Below, in pieces: positions 46,775-56,751 of a stretch of 64,000 bases of DNA. Positions within the stretch are counted from its first letter, which is position 1. The number at the start of each line of letters is the position of its first letter. The notes below the pieces were generated by a model. That model saw only the letters and a program-made list of their open reading frames with translations. It did not search any database and was not told where the DNA came from. The stretch covers positions 124,001 to 188,000 of the forward strand of contig KV918830.1 in the NCBI GenBank assembly GCA_002049455.2, read 5' to 3'. Both the position numbers and the translations under genes were made by a program. The stretch is from Porphyra umbilicalis. Lineage: Eukaryota; Rhodophyta; Bangiophyceae; Bangiales; Bangiaceae.

Positions 46775-47270
46775 TGGCGGCGGAGGCAGCAGCGGTGGCG
46801 GCGGCGGCGGCGCCGCCGCCGCCGCCTACGCCGTTGGACGCCTCGTTTGGAGGCCCGGCGAGTAGCCCAGGACCCCGGCTGTCTCCACGCTCCTGGTCCA
46901 AAAGACGCAAAGCGAAGGAGATGCTGTCCACACCATTAGACACAGAGGACTCGGTCTCGGTGGAGGGGCTACCCTGCTGCGTGCCATCCACGTAGCCAGA
47001 CCCAAACAGCAACATGCCACCGGGGGTGTCCGCACGGCAAACTATCGCAGCAATCAGTACCTCACCGTCAGTGGCCGTCTGTATCTTCATACACGTTTCC
47101 TGCAGCATCTGAGCGAGGTGCACAAAGGCATGACTGGAGGAATAGCCGAAGAGGCCAGCGGCCACGGTCACAGAGGGATCCACATCCATGGGGCCCAGGG
47201 CGGCAACCCGCACACCTGGCACAAGACCACCCCACGCCCGGACAGCTGGCACCCAGAAAGCACGCCTCAC
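45611..47270 (-). pseudogene. Second KDZ-element gene, unknown function, broken
   Basis: The minus-strand frame begins near 47270 with SHAFVHLAQMLQETCMKIQT and VLIAAIVCRADTPGGMLLF. It then enters an Ala/Gly repeat (GCGGTG microsatellite, 46718-46830) where the phase shifts. A Ser/Glu/Gly-rich part follows (EGEGVDGEGSGGG), ending LTVAPPRICLP at a TAG (46223-46225). Beyond the stop the same phase continues with a conserved-looking region (IPDDMVKDTRAELHHPHRDE, RNRLLDFVAVYKFVVNTLVR), a hydrophobic stretch (FFMWLLGLFAGG) and a basic tail. It runs toward the transposase gene. I recognise no family. Confidence 0.5.
46718..46830. repeat. GCGGTG/GCGGCG microsatellite
   Basis: Simple hexamer-like repeats of GCGGCGGTGGCG encode poly-Ala on the minus strand and mark the phase change of the surrounding broken gene. 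Confidence 0.75.
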
Positions 47271-47710
47271 GACTTACGTCGCCAAATGCCCACTGCCCCC
47301 CTTCCCAAAGCAACGCAAGAGCCCTAAAGCCGCAGCAACGCCGCAAAAAAAAGCGGCCTGTCGGCCGCTTGAGAGCCTCGCCGGTCGGCTCCGACGACAG
47401 CCGGTGGGCGGAATGCGGTCACACAAAAGCCACTTCGTATAGACTCCAGTGGAGAGGGTGTGCGTGGAGCAAAAGAGGCGCGCGCCGGCGGGTAGGGGCG
47501 GGAGAGGGGGGTGCCGGACACGCAGGACGGCAGGGACGCGTCGACGACGGACGTGGCGGCGACGTGTCATGCGTGCCACGGCCCGCGGGCGGTCCTGCAG
47601 CGTGCCACATGTGCCGGAATAGAGGGGTTCAAATGTGCGCTGTAAGGTGATCTCGTGTCCAATAGAAAACGTGGATGAAGGGTTGGATTCTGTCAGCGCT
47701 CCCCAAGGGT

Positions 47711-47730
47711 TGGATCCAACCCTGGCATTA
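47711..47730 (-). repeat. Right terminal inverted repeat of the KDZ element
   Basis: The reverse complement reads TAATGCCAGGGTTGGATCCA, matching 33394-33413 at 18 of 20 positions. It overlaps a perfect 18-bp palindrome AGGGTTGGATCCAACCCT (47706-47723). Confidence 0.65.
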
Positions 47731-47732
47731 CC

Positions 47733-48095
47733 TTTGTTGCTCCCCCCAACGTGCATGGAGACACGAGGGGCAGTCGCGCGCTCGGAGTGCGCGTTTTTTA
47801 CAGCACGAAGGCGCTGCTGGTCCCCTCAAGAGTCGCCAGGCCCACCCGCAGCCCTTACCCAATGACCCTCGGGCGCTCCTGTTGCCGTTTGTCGTGAGCT
47901 CAACCGCGGCCTTAGGCCTGCTCTTCTAGGAAGACGCCCACCTCCGTCGAACGCCCCGGTTGCATAGAGCGGAGTGGCCGTGCACAACCCAATCCCCGCC
48001 CCTGTCGCCCATCAAATTGCCGGCGGCCACCCTCCCCGCGCTTGCAAGCGTCTAGTCTTGTGTCTGGCGGCCTGTGCCTCCCCCTCGCCGCCACC
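47733..48095. other. 5' flank of the AT-hook/YABBY-like gene
   Basis: Intergenic DNA between the KDZ terminus and the first ATG. No TATA box is obvious. It presumably holds the promoter and 5' untranslated region. Confidence 0.5.
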
Positions 48096-49118
48096 ATGCC
48101 GCACAAGGCGGCCAAGCTGGCGCCGGCGCCGACGCCAGTTCCCTCACCCTCAGCCGCCGCCGCCCTGGTGCCGCCCAAGCGCAAGCGCGGGCGCCCGACC
48201 AAGGCGGCGCTGGCCGGCGCGGTCGCCAAGCCGACGCCCCCGCCCCCAGCTGTCATCCCCGTGCCCCCCCAGGCTGTGTCCGCGACAGCGGCGGGCGCTA
48301 CGGCTGGCAAGAAGCGGACACCGAGCAAGCGCGGTGCCGGTGGGGCCTCAGCGACCAAGGGCGCTAAGGCTGCTGCCAAGGCGGCGTCGGCGCATGCTGA
48401 GGCCGCCAAGGCCGCTGCCGTGGCGCAGGCGGCAATGGCTGCAGCGTCGCCTCCTCAAGCGGCAGTGCCGCTGGCGCCTCGACCGGCTAGTAAGACCAAG
48501 GTGCACAGGGCGCCCAAGGCGCCCAAGGCGCCGCGCAAGACCAAGTCGGCGGCGGTCAAGGAAGCGGAGGCGGCTGCGGCTGCGATGGCAGCGGCAGCGG
48601 CAGCGGCGGTGGCGGCCGCCCCCCCCCCCCCGCCGCCCCCGGTGTTGGTGGCGGCGCCAGCGCCGGTAGCACCCAAGGCGGCAGCACTCAAGCCGGCGAC
48701 TGAGAAGAAGCAGCGGGCGCTGAGCCCATACAACCTGTTTATGCGCACCCACGTCGGTCGGGTATGTTTGGGACATCTTAGAGAGTGGGGGCGACCATGA
48801 CTCCTGCAATGGGGCCGGCGAGGTGCAGTCTCTTGTCGCCATAGGGGGGCTGATGTGCCGGAGTTGCCAGTGCTATGCTACAACAGCGATGATGGTGGCG
48901 TCCGTGTACAAGAAAGCACCGCTGACGGACCCACTATGTTGCTTGCTCGTTCTTGTGGCGCTGCTCTGGCCCGTTGGCACCTCCATGGTTGGGACGGGGA
49001 CATCCAGGTGAAAGCAGAGCAGCCTCAGCTGGCTCACAAGGACGCCTTCAAGGTTGTCGCTGCCATGTGGGCGACCGCGTCAGAGAACCCTAAGGCGGCG
49101 ACCAAGGCCCCCAAATGA
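48096..49118 (+). CDS. AT-hook protein with YABBY/HMG-like C-terminus, one intron
   Basis: A probable chromatin or DNA-binding protein of 258 residues. ATG 48096 sits in a good context (CCACCATGC). Exon 1 (48096-48761) encodes an AT-hook, KRKRGRPTK (residues 28-36), a long Ala/Pro/Lys-rich linker resembling histone H1 tails, and the start of an HMG-type domain (EKKQRALSPYNLFMRTHVGR). The intron (48762-49007, 246 bp) has a GTATGT donor and CATCCAG acceptor in phase 0. Exon 2 completes the domain with VKAEQPQLAHKDAFKVVAAM and MWATASENPKA. The order S-x-YN-F...A-P-L-H-D-AF-..A...WA matches the YABBY/HMG fold better than classical HMG boxes. The gene is intact, so it is probably expressed. Confidence 0.8.
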
Positions 49119-49799
49119 AGAGCGTTGTGGGTGCGGGCCTGCTGCGGACGACCGCGCCCATGACATGGCGTGGCCTCTTGTTTGTGACTTCTGCACTTGT
49201 TTTTTTTTGTTTTTTCTTCTCCTCAGCGACCTGTGCGTCCTGATTGTGTATCATCATTGGTGTGCTCGCGCTTTCGCTCTAATTGGTTTGTATCACCATG
49301 CAGCCGACTCCGCGCAATCTTATTTGCATGAGAAGACGGACCACGCTTGGTTCGCTTTGTTTTAAACTGGGCGGCGAACTTTGTGCATGAAGCGCCACAT
49401 GGTGCAACCCCCCTGCCGGTAAGGTAGGAGGGTGTCTCGACAGCGTCAGCGAATCGAGCCCGCGTCACTATTGCATGTATCTTGAAGGCGGAGGCAACAG
49501 ATGATGTGACCGTCGCCACGAAGGACGGCACGCTGTGTCGCAGTTGGGTACCAGCAGCAGCAGCGGTATCGGCGCGGTACGCCACTGCGACGAAAAGGAT
49601 CGTCACTCCTTCGACATGGAGCAAGCCAGCGACACCAGAAAGGAAAAGATCAGACGATGCACGAGTCCCAAAGAAGATTGCACGCAGGTCTCGTGGGATG
49701 CAAGGGTCGGCGGCAGCCGCCATGCCGTCGCCGTCCCCCATCCACTCCCGCCTTCCCCTCCTCTCGCGTCCCCACCACCCCCTCCCTCCCCCGCACCAC
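49119..49799. other. Intergenic, between two convergent genes
   Basis: It holds the 3' flanks of the YABBY-like gene (+) and the TEX261 gene (-). A T8 run is at 49200-49207. No gene is supported. Confidence 0.5.
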
Positions 49800-50501
49800 T
49801 CACCAGTCATGCTGCGGTTGCCGGCGGGGCCCTGGTGCAAATGGGTCCGTCTCTCCCCTCCCCTGGTAGCCCGCCAGCTGCTTAATGAAGTCCATCACCC
49901 AGCCGGCGCCGGCGAGCACGACATTTTTCCCCCGCTTGCGGTCGCCCCCCTCAGCCAGGCGGGAGCCGGACGACGCCGGGCTCACCCCCCGCAGCGAGTC
50001 GACGCCCGCCCCCGGCAGCACCGCCTCATTGACGGTCAGGGAGACAAAGAAGGCGCCTGGCACCAGCCAGACAACGAGGAGGAAGAAGGCGGCCACGGCC
50101 GGCAGCGGCGCCACGCCGTAGCGGTAAAAAATTTCCACGTCGGACGCAAAGAAGCGGTACCAGAGCACGTTGCTCGCCACAAAGCCGACGGCAGAGAGGC
50201 CAAAGAGCGCCGACCGGGGCTCCACAAACGGGAACGCCTGCAGCAGCTGGTAGTAGATGAGGTGCGACGCCAGGCCGTTGAGGGTGGGAAGCGCGGGGAA
50301 GCGCTCGTACAACAGCAGGAGCACGTGGAGGACGAGGAGGGTTATGGTCGAGCCGCGGAGGAGCTTCTTGGCCAGCGTCGTGTTTTCCTCGGCTAGCTCC
50401 ACCAGCCAGTAGAGGCCTGACGCAAGGCACACCGCACCAAAGAGTAGGAAGATGTAGCCGCTGACGTAGACCAGCAGCACGAACAGCGACGGAAGCCACA
50501 T
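49800..50501 (-). CDS. TEX261/Svp26-family ER-Golgi membrane protein
   Basis: A 233-residue single-exon protein of the TEX261 (animal) / Svp26 (yeast) family, which act as COPII cargo adaptors that help membrane proteins leave the ER. Family features include GLYWLVELAEENTTLAKK (residues 29-46), YERFPALPTLNGL (65-77), LLQAFPF (86-92), NVLWYRFF and WLVPGAFFVSLTVNEAVLPG (145-164). Four hydrophobic segments are visible at about 5-32, 51-67, 97-117 and 132-154. The C-terminal tail (VMDFIKQLAGYQ) is cytosolic-type, basic and Gly-rich. Length is close to yeast Svp26 (228 residues). Start ATG at 50501; the stop TGA overlaps a GTGAGT motif, so a short alternative last exon cannot be excluded. It appears to be an intact host gene. 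Confidence 0.92.
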   Translation of the reverse strand: MWLPSLFVLLVYVSGYIFLLFGAVCLASGLYWLVELAEENTTLAKKLLRGSTITLLVLHVLLLLYERFPALPTLNGLASHLIYYQLLQAFPFVEPRSALFGLSAVGFVASNVLWYRFFASDVEIFYRYGVAPLPAVAAFFLLVVWLVPGAFFVSLTVNEAVLPGAGVDSLRGVSPASSGSRLAEGGDRKRGKNVVLAGAGWVMDFIKQLAGYQGRGETDPFAPGPRRQPQHDW

Positions 50502-51767
50502 ACTGATAGAGGTGAGGGAGACGGGACGGGGGGGGGGAGTGCGGAGAAAAAGTGGCTCAGGCCCGTCTCACAACCGCCTCCTCAAAGAGCACTAAACCCC
50601 GTGAATGAAAGGGAGTATAGACTGGAACAATGGTTGTAACAGGAAGACAATAGTGCCAGCAGCCAAGCCGAACTCCTGCCGTGCGGTACGACTGCAAGCA
50701 CGGCAAGAATGTCAGGTGCAAGCGGTAGGTACCAGTGGCAACACAACAGCGACAAGGACCGCCACGAGAAGCAGCGACAAGCCGCAGAGGATCCGCCTGG
50801 CAACCACGGAAGGCTTCAGCCAGCAGCACCGGTACTGTGCCGCGAGCTCCTCGACGCCAGCACCAGGCGCCGGGCCTCAAGCCGTGGACACTGCACATCG
50901 CAATATTGAGGAAAACGAGCTTGAACGGATCGCTTCCGGGTTTCTCTGCACTTCTGGTCATGACATTCTATTTGGTGCTGGTAACAGATAACCCGCACTC
51001 AACTTCTCGACCTTCGTGCAGCGATCTGCTTCGTGATATTTTTAATACAGGTTGATAAGGATAGGTATGGTGCTTTTCTACAAATTGCAACCTTAGATGT
51101 TGTCAACGTTTGCCCAAACCCGATGTGGCTGTGTCAGACCCCCGCGCAGAGGCCAGAAAAGACATGTCTCGTTGACACTTTGACGGAACTCGAGGCTGTC
51201 CTGAGTGCTAAAATGGTCGATCGAGACCGATTTGCAAAACATGAAGCCATCGCCCGAGTGGGGGCAACGCACGGCGAGTGCTGGTGGACCTGTACCGGGG
51301 TTCCAAGAGCCGCTCTGAAATGGGGGGTCAAACCCGCATGGACGATATTGAATTGACCCCCCAATTCTTACTGGCACCCCACGAGTGACCCCTCTAGAGC
51401 CGCACGCTCTTAGTGCGACATCTGGGATCGGAGAAACGCGATGCTCGGGCCGAAACGGGCATGCAAACTCGCGTGGCTGACAGAGCTTGTTCGGCAGTTA
51501 CCAAACGGAGTTCTCTCATCCAGAACTCGTACGGGGCACCTCATTGGCTAGCTGGTATGGTGAGAAAGGAGCTAAGACCCTTGGCCCACACACTGCCTTG
51601 TTGGCAGTCTCGAAAAGGTGACAAGTTTCACCATCTTCCGTCATGTCGGACGACGCGCGTCGCCGTGTGCCTTGCCACTCTGCAAAATCAGTCGTCGTCC
51701 GGTCGGCCCATAAGAGAAGCAGCGGCAGCAGAGGCGGCTGCCCCCCGCCTTGAGCATTCCTGCCATC
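50502..51767. other. Intergenic, no supported gene
   Basis: Likely promoter region shared by the divergent TEX261 (-) and PHD (+) genes. Frames up to about 130 codons occur in this stretch, but none has a domain. Confidence 0.5.
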
Positions 51768-52496
51768 ATGCAATCCCCAGCCGCGGCACCACCACCGCTC
51801 AAGTGTGGAGATCGAGCTCGGTGCTGCACGGTGCCCTCTTGTAACCAGCAACGCGCGTCCCGTTCCAACTCCCTGCCCCCCCCCCCCCCCTCGTCTGCCC
51901 CTGACGGAGCCAGCCGCCACTCCGATCCGCCTATGGCTCGTCCGATGCGCCATCGGACGAACGTGTGCGGTCTTTGTCCGCTGGACACCCGCACGGGCGG
52001 CATTCTTCCGTCGCCCCTGATGGGACCATACATCATCTCCGCGGCAAGCAGGTGCAGCCCCGTGTATGTTCACCGTATTTGCGCTTTGTGGGCTCCGGAG
52101 GTGTATTGCGACCCGTCCACGTCCACGCCCGATGCGCTACGCAACGTCGAGCAGGCGTACCGACGCGGCAGATACCTGCGTTGCACTGCGTGCAATGCGA
52201 CGGGTGCTACAATTGGGTGCCAGGTGGCATCATGTCCCAAGGTTTTTCACTTTTTATGTCTACAGCGTGGACGTTGTGCCTTCGCCCAGGCACAGTACGC
52301 CGCCTGGTGCAACCGCCACACCCACACGATGGCCGACGCGGCGGACAAGGGCAACCTGTCTGCTGATGGACCGGTCCAGGGGAATAATGGGGAGGACGGG
52401 GAAGATGATGAGGATGGGGAGGATGAAGAGGATGGGGGGGATGGAGAGGATGGGGCGGAGGATAAGGAGGAAGGGCGTGACGACGCCTCCGACTAG
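51768..52496 (+). CDS. Extended PHD (ePHD) zinc-finger protein, acidic tail
   Basis: A 242-residue protein with a complete extended PHD finger (zf-HC5HC2H type) as in chromatin readers and PHF-like proteins. Zinc ligands in order: C67 and C70 (CGLC), H102 and C105 (VYVHRICALWAPEVY), C139 and C142 (CTAC), C151 and C156, H161 and C164 (CPKVFHFLC), C181 and H184 (WCNRH). The N-terminus is Pro/Ser-rich with extra cysteines. Residues 206-242 are almost all Asp, Glu and Gly. ATG 51768 is the first in frame, but M56 (MARPMRH) is an alternative start. The gene is intact and followed by a polyadenylation signal. The partner or histone mark cannot be inferred. Confidence 0.82.
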   Translation: MQSPAAAPPPLKCGDRARCCTVPSCNQQRASRSNSLPPPPPSSAPDGASRHSDPPMARPMRHRTNVCGLCPLDTRTGGILPSPLMGPYIISAASRCSPVYVHRICALWAPEVYCDPSTSTPDALRNVEQAYRRGRYLRCTACNATGATIGCQVASCPKVFHFLCLQRGRCAFAQAQYAAWCNRHTHTMADAADKGNLSADGPVQGNNGEDGEDDEDGEDEEDGGDGEDGAEDKEEGRDDASD

Positions 52497-52550
52497 GTGT
52501 TTGAAGGACAGACGAAGGTAGACGAGAGGGACAGGTCTGTTTCCGCACAC

Positions 52551-52556
52551 AATAAA
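52551..52556 (+). terminator. Polyadenylation signal of the PHD gene
   Basis: AATAAA 55 bases after the stop codon of the ePHD gene. Confidence 0.6.
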
Positions 52557-52933
52557 GAAGGCGCGAAGCGCAAACAGCTGCCTCGGCAGCACGCTTGTGC
52601 TGCGAAGAGCACGAAAGAAACATGACCCACAACGCGCCGACACGCCCGCCCCACCCGCCGGCCGCACATTCCTCCCAACACCCTGCCGCTCACGACCGCC
52701 ACGGCGACGGCGCGGTGCGAGAGCCCTTTGCCCGCCGCCCAATCGGCCGGCGCCAGTAACGCCGCCGCTGCCGCCGCCGCCGCCACGGGCGTCGTCGCCG
52801 CCGGCCGTCGCGGCGTCGCAGCCACCAGTGGCGCGCGCGCCCGCCGCCGCGCCGGCGGCGTTCCCACCGCAGCGTCGCCACCTCCTCCGCCGCCTTCAAC
52901 ACTGACACGCCGAAGTCGGTATCGGCGTCGGCG
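52557..52933. other. GC-rich, no supported gene
   Basis: CGCCGC-rich DNA with overlapping open frames on both strands and no domain. Confidence 0.4.
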
Positions 52934-54260
52934 TCAGTGTCTGACGCTTCCACTGCGTCCACCTCTGCGGGCGCCGTCGCCGCAGAGGCGCCGTAGCCGC
53001 CGTGGCGGCCGCCGCCGCCGGCGACGCCCCCGCGTCTCAGCGGCGCAGCCACGGTGGCCCGGTGGCCCGTACACCAGCAGTACCGTGCCGACCAAGTACC
53101 GCATGTGGCACGGGGATCGCGCGGTGGCCAGGGCGGTGGCCAGCCCGACGAACACCCCCCGCCCACCTGACCCCCCACCACCCAAACCCCCCCCTGCCAC
53201 CCCCACCCCCCCCGCGCCGAGCCACCCATCCAACAGCTCCCGTCAGCCGAGCAATGTCATGGTGGTTATCGCGACGGCGGCGAATGCGGGGGAGTCGATT
53301 TCATGCCACCCGTCACGGCGTCTGGCACGGTCTTGACGCGCTCGGCGGAGAGGTTCGCCTCTCCCGCCACTGCCTTCGGTGGGTAAGTGGCCGGCAGCCG
53401 CAGCCGGTCGGCGAGCCACGTCGGCTCCCCCGCCGGAACTAGCCACGCGTAGAGAAAGTAGCTGCGGGGGGAAAGGGCGACGCTGATGACCGCCGTCGAC
53501 GCTACCGCCGCCGAAGCGGACCGGTGGGTGGTGGGGGGTAAGGCCACATGGGGGGGCGACGTGGCCGCGGCGACGGAGAGGGGTGTTCCCGGCGCCGCGT
53601 GTTCCCGGCGCCGCCGTGGCGGTAGCGGCTGTGGCGAGCTGCCAACCGCCGGAGGCGGGCGTCTCGACGGCCTCCGACCGCGTGTCGTCGGAGCGCGCTA
53701 CGAAGCTCGCCCCCACCACGTCCAGTGTGGCGGCCTGCAGCCGCGCGGCGGCCATCTTGGCTACCTCGAGGAACCGTTGGACGGCCGCCAACCCCCCCCA
53801 CGGTCGCACAGGCTCCCCGCACGGTCTACGTCAGCGAGGAGCCCCCCCCCACATCCCCGCCCGCCAAGAACGCCCGGACCTTGCCAACCCCCCGCGTCGA
53901 CGCCGACGGTAGGAAGATGCCGGGCGCCACCGCCAACGTGGAGCGGCGGTACGCCGCCGTCGCAACAGCCGCGTCGACGCCCCAGCACAACAGCCCGTCC
54001 ACTTCCGCGTTGGCGGCACGGGCGGCGGCGGCGCCGGTCGTCGGGCCACCCCGCCACCGACGACGGCAAACGACGGTGGGGGCAGGGGGGGCGCCTTGAT
54101 GCCCGCGCCACCGACGCGGCAGTTCGGCACCGAGCGCAGGTGCACGCCGCTGCGCAGTGGCGCCTTCATGCCCAGCGCGGCGCCGAATATAGCAAAAGCG
54201 ACGCCGCTGCACTTTCCCGCATGATCGCGTCGCCGGACGGTGGCGGCGGCACGACGTCCG
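52934..54260 (-). pseudogene. Possible degraded minus-strand gene, unknown
   Basis: Short stretches that look like protein occur in order on the minus strand but in different phases: GLLCWGVDAAVATAAYRRST (near 53990), VAKMAAARLQAATLDVVGAS (near 53740), a hydrophobic segment PRSYFLYAWLVPAGEPTWLA (near 53440), and VFVGLATALATARSPCHMRY (near 53130). This could be a multi-exon gene or a decayed one. The GC-rich composition makes chance frames likely, so confidence is low. Confidence 0.25.
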
Positions 54261-54481
54261 AAAGCCTCCTCCTGTTCCTCTAGTGAGCAGGTGCTCGCCC
54301 CCCTCCCCCGCGTCTGTGAGAATCGCACAGAAAACACTTCCTCGCGAGCGCCGTTGGGCAGTGTGTGACACACACTTGAGCACAGGGGCGCAGACGGCAG
54401 GACCAAGATCTCAATGCATCTCTCACGCTACACCGCCACCCCCGCTCCCACCCGCCCTCACCACCCCCGCCACATGACACA

Positions 54482-55294
54482 TCAACGCATAGCCCGAAGG
54501 AAGCGGAGGACGCGCACACGCGTTCCCAACGGAATGGTCCCTCTGCATGTCCGCCGACTGGTGGACAGCAACACAGCCATGACGTCCTCCGCCGGAGAAT
54601 CCAGCACCAGCTGCCCCGTGACGCCGTCCTGATCTGCAGCCAGGAAGATTGCTCGCGTCAGAGCCTCCTGGCGGTGTGGCTCCATACCGACACACGCCAC
54701 CCGCGCCACTGCCTCAGCTACTTGCGCGGGAGCAAAGAAGCGAAAGCCAGGGATGGCCAGTCCCACAACTGCTTCTAGTGCCGCAGCGGGCTTGTCACCA
54801 CCGCCCCCGACGCCGCCGCCGTCCGCCTCATCTTGGACGTTGTCGGCGGCGGCCGCGTCGTCCGCCTCACCCACATTCGCCGGACCACTGGTGGCGGGTT
54901 CACCTCCACCATGCGCGCCCCAATCACCAGCACGACCCGCCCCTCCGGTAGCAGTGCCAGAACCCCCCCGCCCTTCAGGACCAACAGTACGTGTTCCGAC
55001 AGCTGCTCCTCCCGGTGGCGCATCCGCCGTCGGATGGAAGTGCCGGTGCATGGCGATGTGAACCCGGCGGCGATGGAGGGTGTCAGCCATCAAGTCTTCC
55101 TGCTTTATGGCTACGGCAAGCGTCGGTTCTGCTTCTATGACAGGAGGCACGGCGCGTCGGGGCGACGCAGGCACGTCACGCCGGGAAGTTGATGATGTGC
55201 TTGACGAGGAACCCGCAATGGGACTCTCCACGACGGCAGCGGAAGCTTCCAGCGCGGAGAGGGCAGAGGGATGAAGGGAAGCCGCGGGGTCCAT
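54482..55294 (-). CDS. Unknown protein with a C-terminal domain shared with the 57.1-kb gene
   Basis: A 270-residue protein. ATG 55294 lies in a strong context (GCCATGG). The N-terminal two thirds are Ala/Ser/Gly/Pro-rich and probably disordered. From PGFRFFAPAQVAEAVARVAC onward a compact domain of about 85 residues runs to the C-terminus (RQEALTRAIFLAADQDGVTG, then TRVRVLRFLRAMR). The protein at 57126-59654 ends in a clearly related segment with the same spacing and the same RVLRFLR-x-MR terminus. I do not recognise the domain. The frame is intact. The two genes lie on opposite strands about 1.8 kb apart at their 5' ends, with another open frame between. Confidence 0.65.
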   Translation of the reverse strand: MDPAASLHPSALSALEASAAVVESPIAGSSSSTSSTSRRDVPASPRRAVPPVIEAEPTLAVAIKQEDLMADTLHRRRVHIAMHRHFHPTADAPPGGAAVGTRTVGPEGRGGSGTATGGAGRAGDWGAHGGGEPATSGPANVGEADDAAAADNVQDEADGGGVGGGGDKPAAALEAVVGLAIPGFRFFAPAQVAEAVARVACVGMEPHRQEALTRAIFLAADQDGVTGQLVLDSPAEDVMAVLLSTSRRTCRGTIPLGTRVRVLRFLRAMR

Positions 55295-56019
55295 GGCGCA
55301 GCTGCAGAAGTGGAGCACGGCGCCAGTCTGTCTTTGTCACTGTTCCAACGGGATGCCCGCCCTCGCAGCGCTGTCCCTCCGCGGCACTCCCGTGCAAACA
55401 GCCAGCTTCCTTGGCTGAAATGGTGGTTTCCCTTTTGGAGCTCTGGGCACGCGCCTGTGCTGTCGCGGCCAGATCTGCTGCCTGCAGCAAGAAACCGCAC
55501 CCAGACACGCGCTCCACGTCGGCAGAGGCGCAAGGTGCTGGTCACCGAAAAATGAGCACCCGTTGCGGTCAATCGCAGTGACACTACTGCACTTTGACAC
55601 GATTGTGCAGAAAGCAGACACTGAAGGGGACGTGGAAGAGGGGGAATGGAGGGCCGAGTTCAGCCGCGCACGATGCGGGGAGATGGGTGGGTGCTGCCTG
55701 GAGATCATCCCGTGGCGCCGAATCATCCGTGGCGCCGCAGCGTGCCGACGCGCACCGACACAAGCCGTTTATCTCGAGGTCAGACATCCGACCAGAGTGT
55801 GCGACGACCAATAAGACGTCTTCACGTCGTAGATCACGCCTGTGCACACGCCTCGTGGACGTCCCTGAGCACGGGTCACGTGTCGTGACCAACCCTTTGC
55901 CACACAGGGGCCGGGTGCCGCATCTCAGTGGATCCGCATCTCAGGGGATCCCTTCCCCGAGCAGAACGGCCAGGGCAGCAATCAGCAGACTCACGCTCGT
56001 CTGTTTCACCGCATCACCC
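55295..56019. other. Intergenic between divergent genes
   Basis: Probable promoter region. The plus-strand frame open from 55594 has no ATG context better than that at 56020. Confidence 0.4.
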
Positions 56020-56751
56020 ATGTCCTTCAATGCAGAGTCCATAATGCCCCTCGGCGGCAGGCGCCTCGGCGGTCGCCCCCCCCGTGTTCCTCGCCCGTCG
56101 GCGAGGTCTCCCTCGTCGCTACTTTCTATTGTTGCGCGTCATGGCCGTCGCCGGCCGGTCGCCCGAGGCCGAAGCGTGCAACTGTCTATTTGGGATGATG
56201 AGGTGGGAGGCCCAGGGGCTCGCGAGCCGCTGAGAATTCTGTCTCGGCGTGCTTCTGGCGTAGCGACAGGCAGTGCCTACGGGTCGGACGCCATAGCGGC
56301 TGCAATTATGCAGCTGCGACGACAAACGCACGGCGGAACGCCGTCGCGGCCCGACGACAACGGGGCTCTTCACATGCGGCCGCGACCGTCGCCGTCGGCG
56401 TCAGCCATGGCTACTTTGAAGGCTTTGCAGGCTGTAGCCCGCGTGGACGTTGCGCGCGCCATCGGTGTCAAGGCCGAAGCAGCCGCAGCAGCGGCGACGC
56501 TGAGCGGCAGGGCTTCCCCGAGGGTTGTTCGGGCCGCGCTGGCCGCCGACGAGCGCGCTGCCTCCGTCTTCCGAACGGCTGAGGCCGACGCGGCCAGGAC
56601 TGTGGATGAAGCAGTGTCTGCATGTGCGGCTGCTGCGGCCGCGGCAGCGGCAGAAGAAGCTGCAAGTGCAGCGGCGTCGGCCGCAGTTGAGGCGTTATCG
56701 GGGAGTTCTTCATGTGCTCTCGTCTTCTCACCTGTTTCTGACTTTGAGTGA
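56020..56751 (+). CDS. Hypothetical Ala-rich protein
   Basis: An open frame of 243 codons from ATG 56020 (MSFNAESIMPLGG) to a TGA at 56749-56751. The N-terminal half is Arg/Pro/Ser-rich (RPPRVPRPSARSPSSLLSIV). The C-terminal half is Ala-rich and helical (MATLKALQAVARVDVARAIG, ALAADERAASVFRTAEADAA). No domain is recognised. It lies between the two genes that share a C-terminal domain but lacks that domain. GC-rich composition makes a chance frame possible. Confidence 0.4.
   Translation: MSFNAESIMPLGGRRLGGRPPRVPRPSARSPSSLLSIVARHGRRRPVARGRSVQLSIWDDEVGGPGAREPLRILSRRASGVATGSAYGSDAIAAAIMQLRRQTHGGTPSRPDDNGALHMRPRPSPSASAMATLKALQAVARVDVARAIGVKAEAAAAAATLSGRASPRVVRAALAADERAASVFRTAEADAARTVDEAVSACAAAAAAAAAEEAASAAASAAVEALSGSSSCALVFSPVSDFE

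Larger units (their letters stand above)
33392..47732 (+). mobile_element. KDZ/Zisupton-type DNA transposon with nested copia
   Basis: TAGTGCCAGGGTTGAATCCA (33394-33413) is the 18/20 inverted match of 47711-47730, and further GGGTTTGATCC/GGGTTGGATTC motifs lie just inside both ends. These termini bracket a KDZ-family transposase gene on +, a 90-bp minisatellite, and a minus-strand gene of unknown function. The span is 14.3 kb, or about 8.7 kb without the copia insertion. KDZ elements are known to be large and to make 8-bp duplications. I cannot see a clear duplication here, so the exact ends are uncertain. It starts only 33 bp after the Harbinger element ends. Confidence 0.62.
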
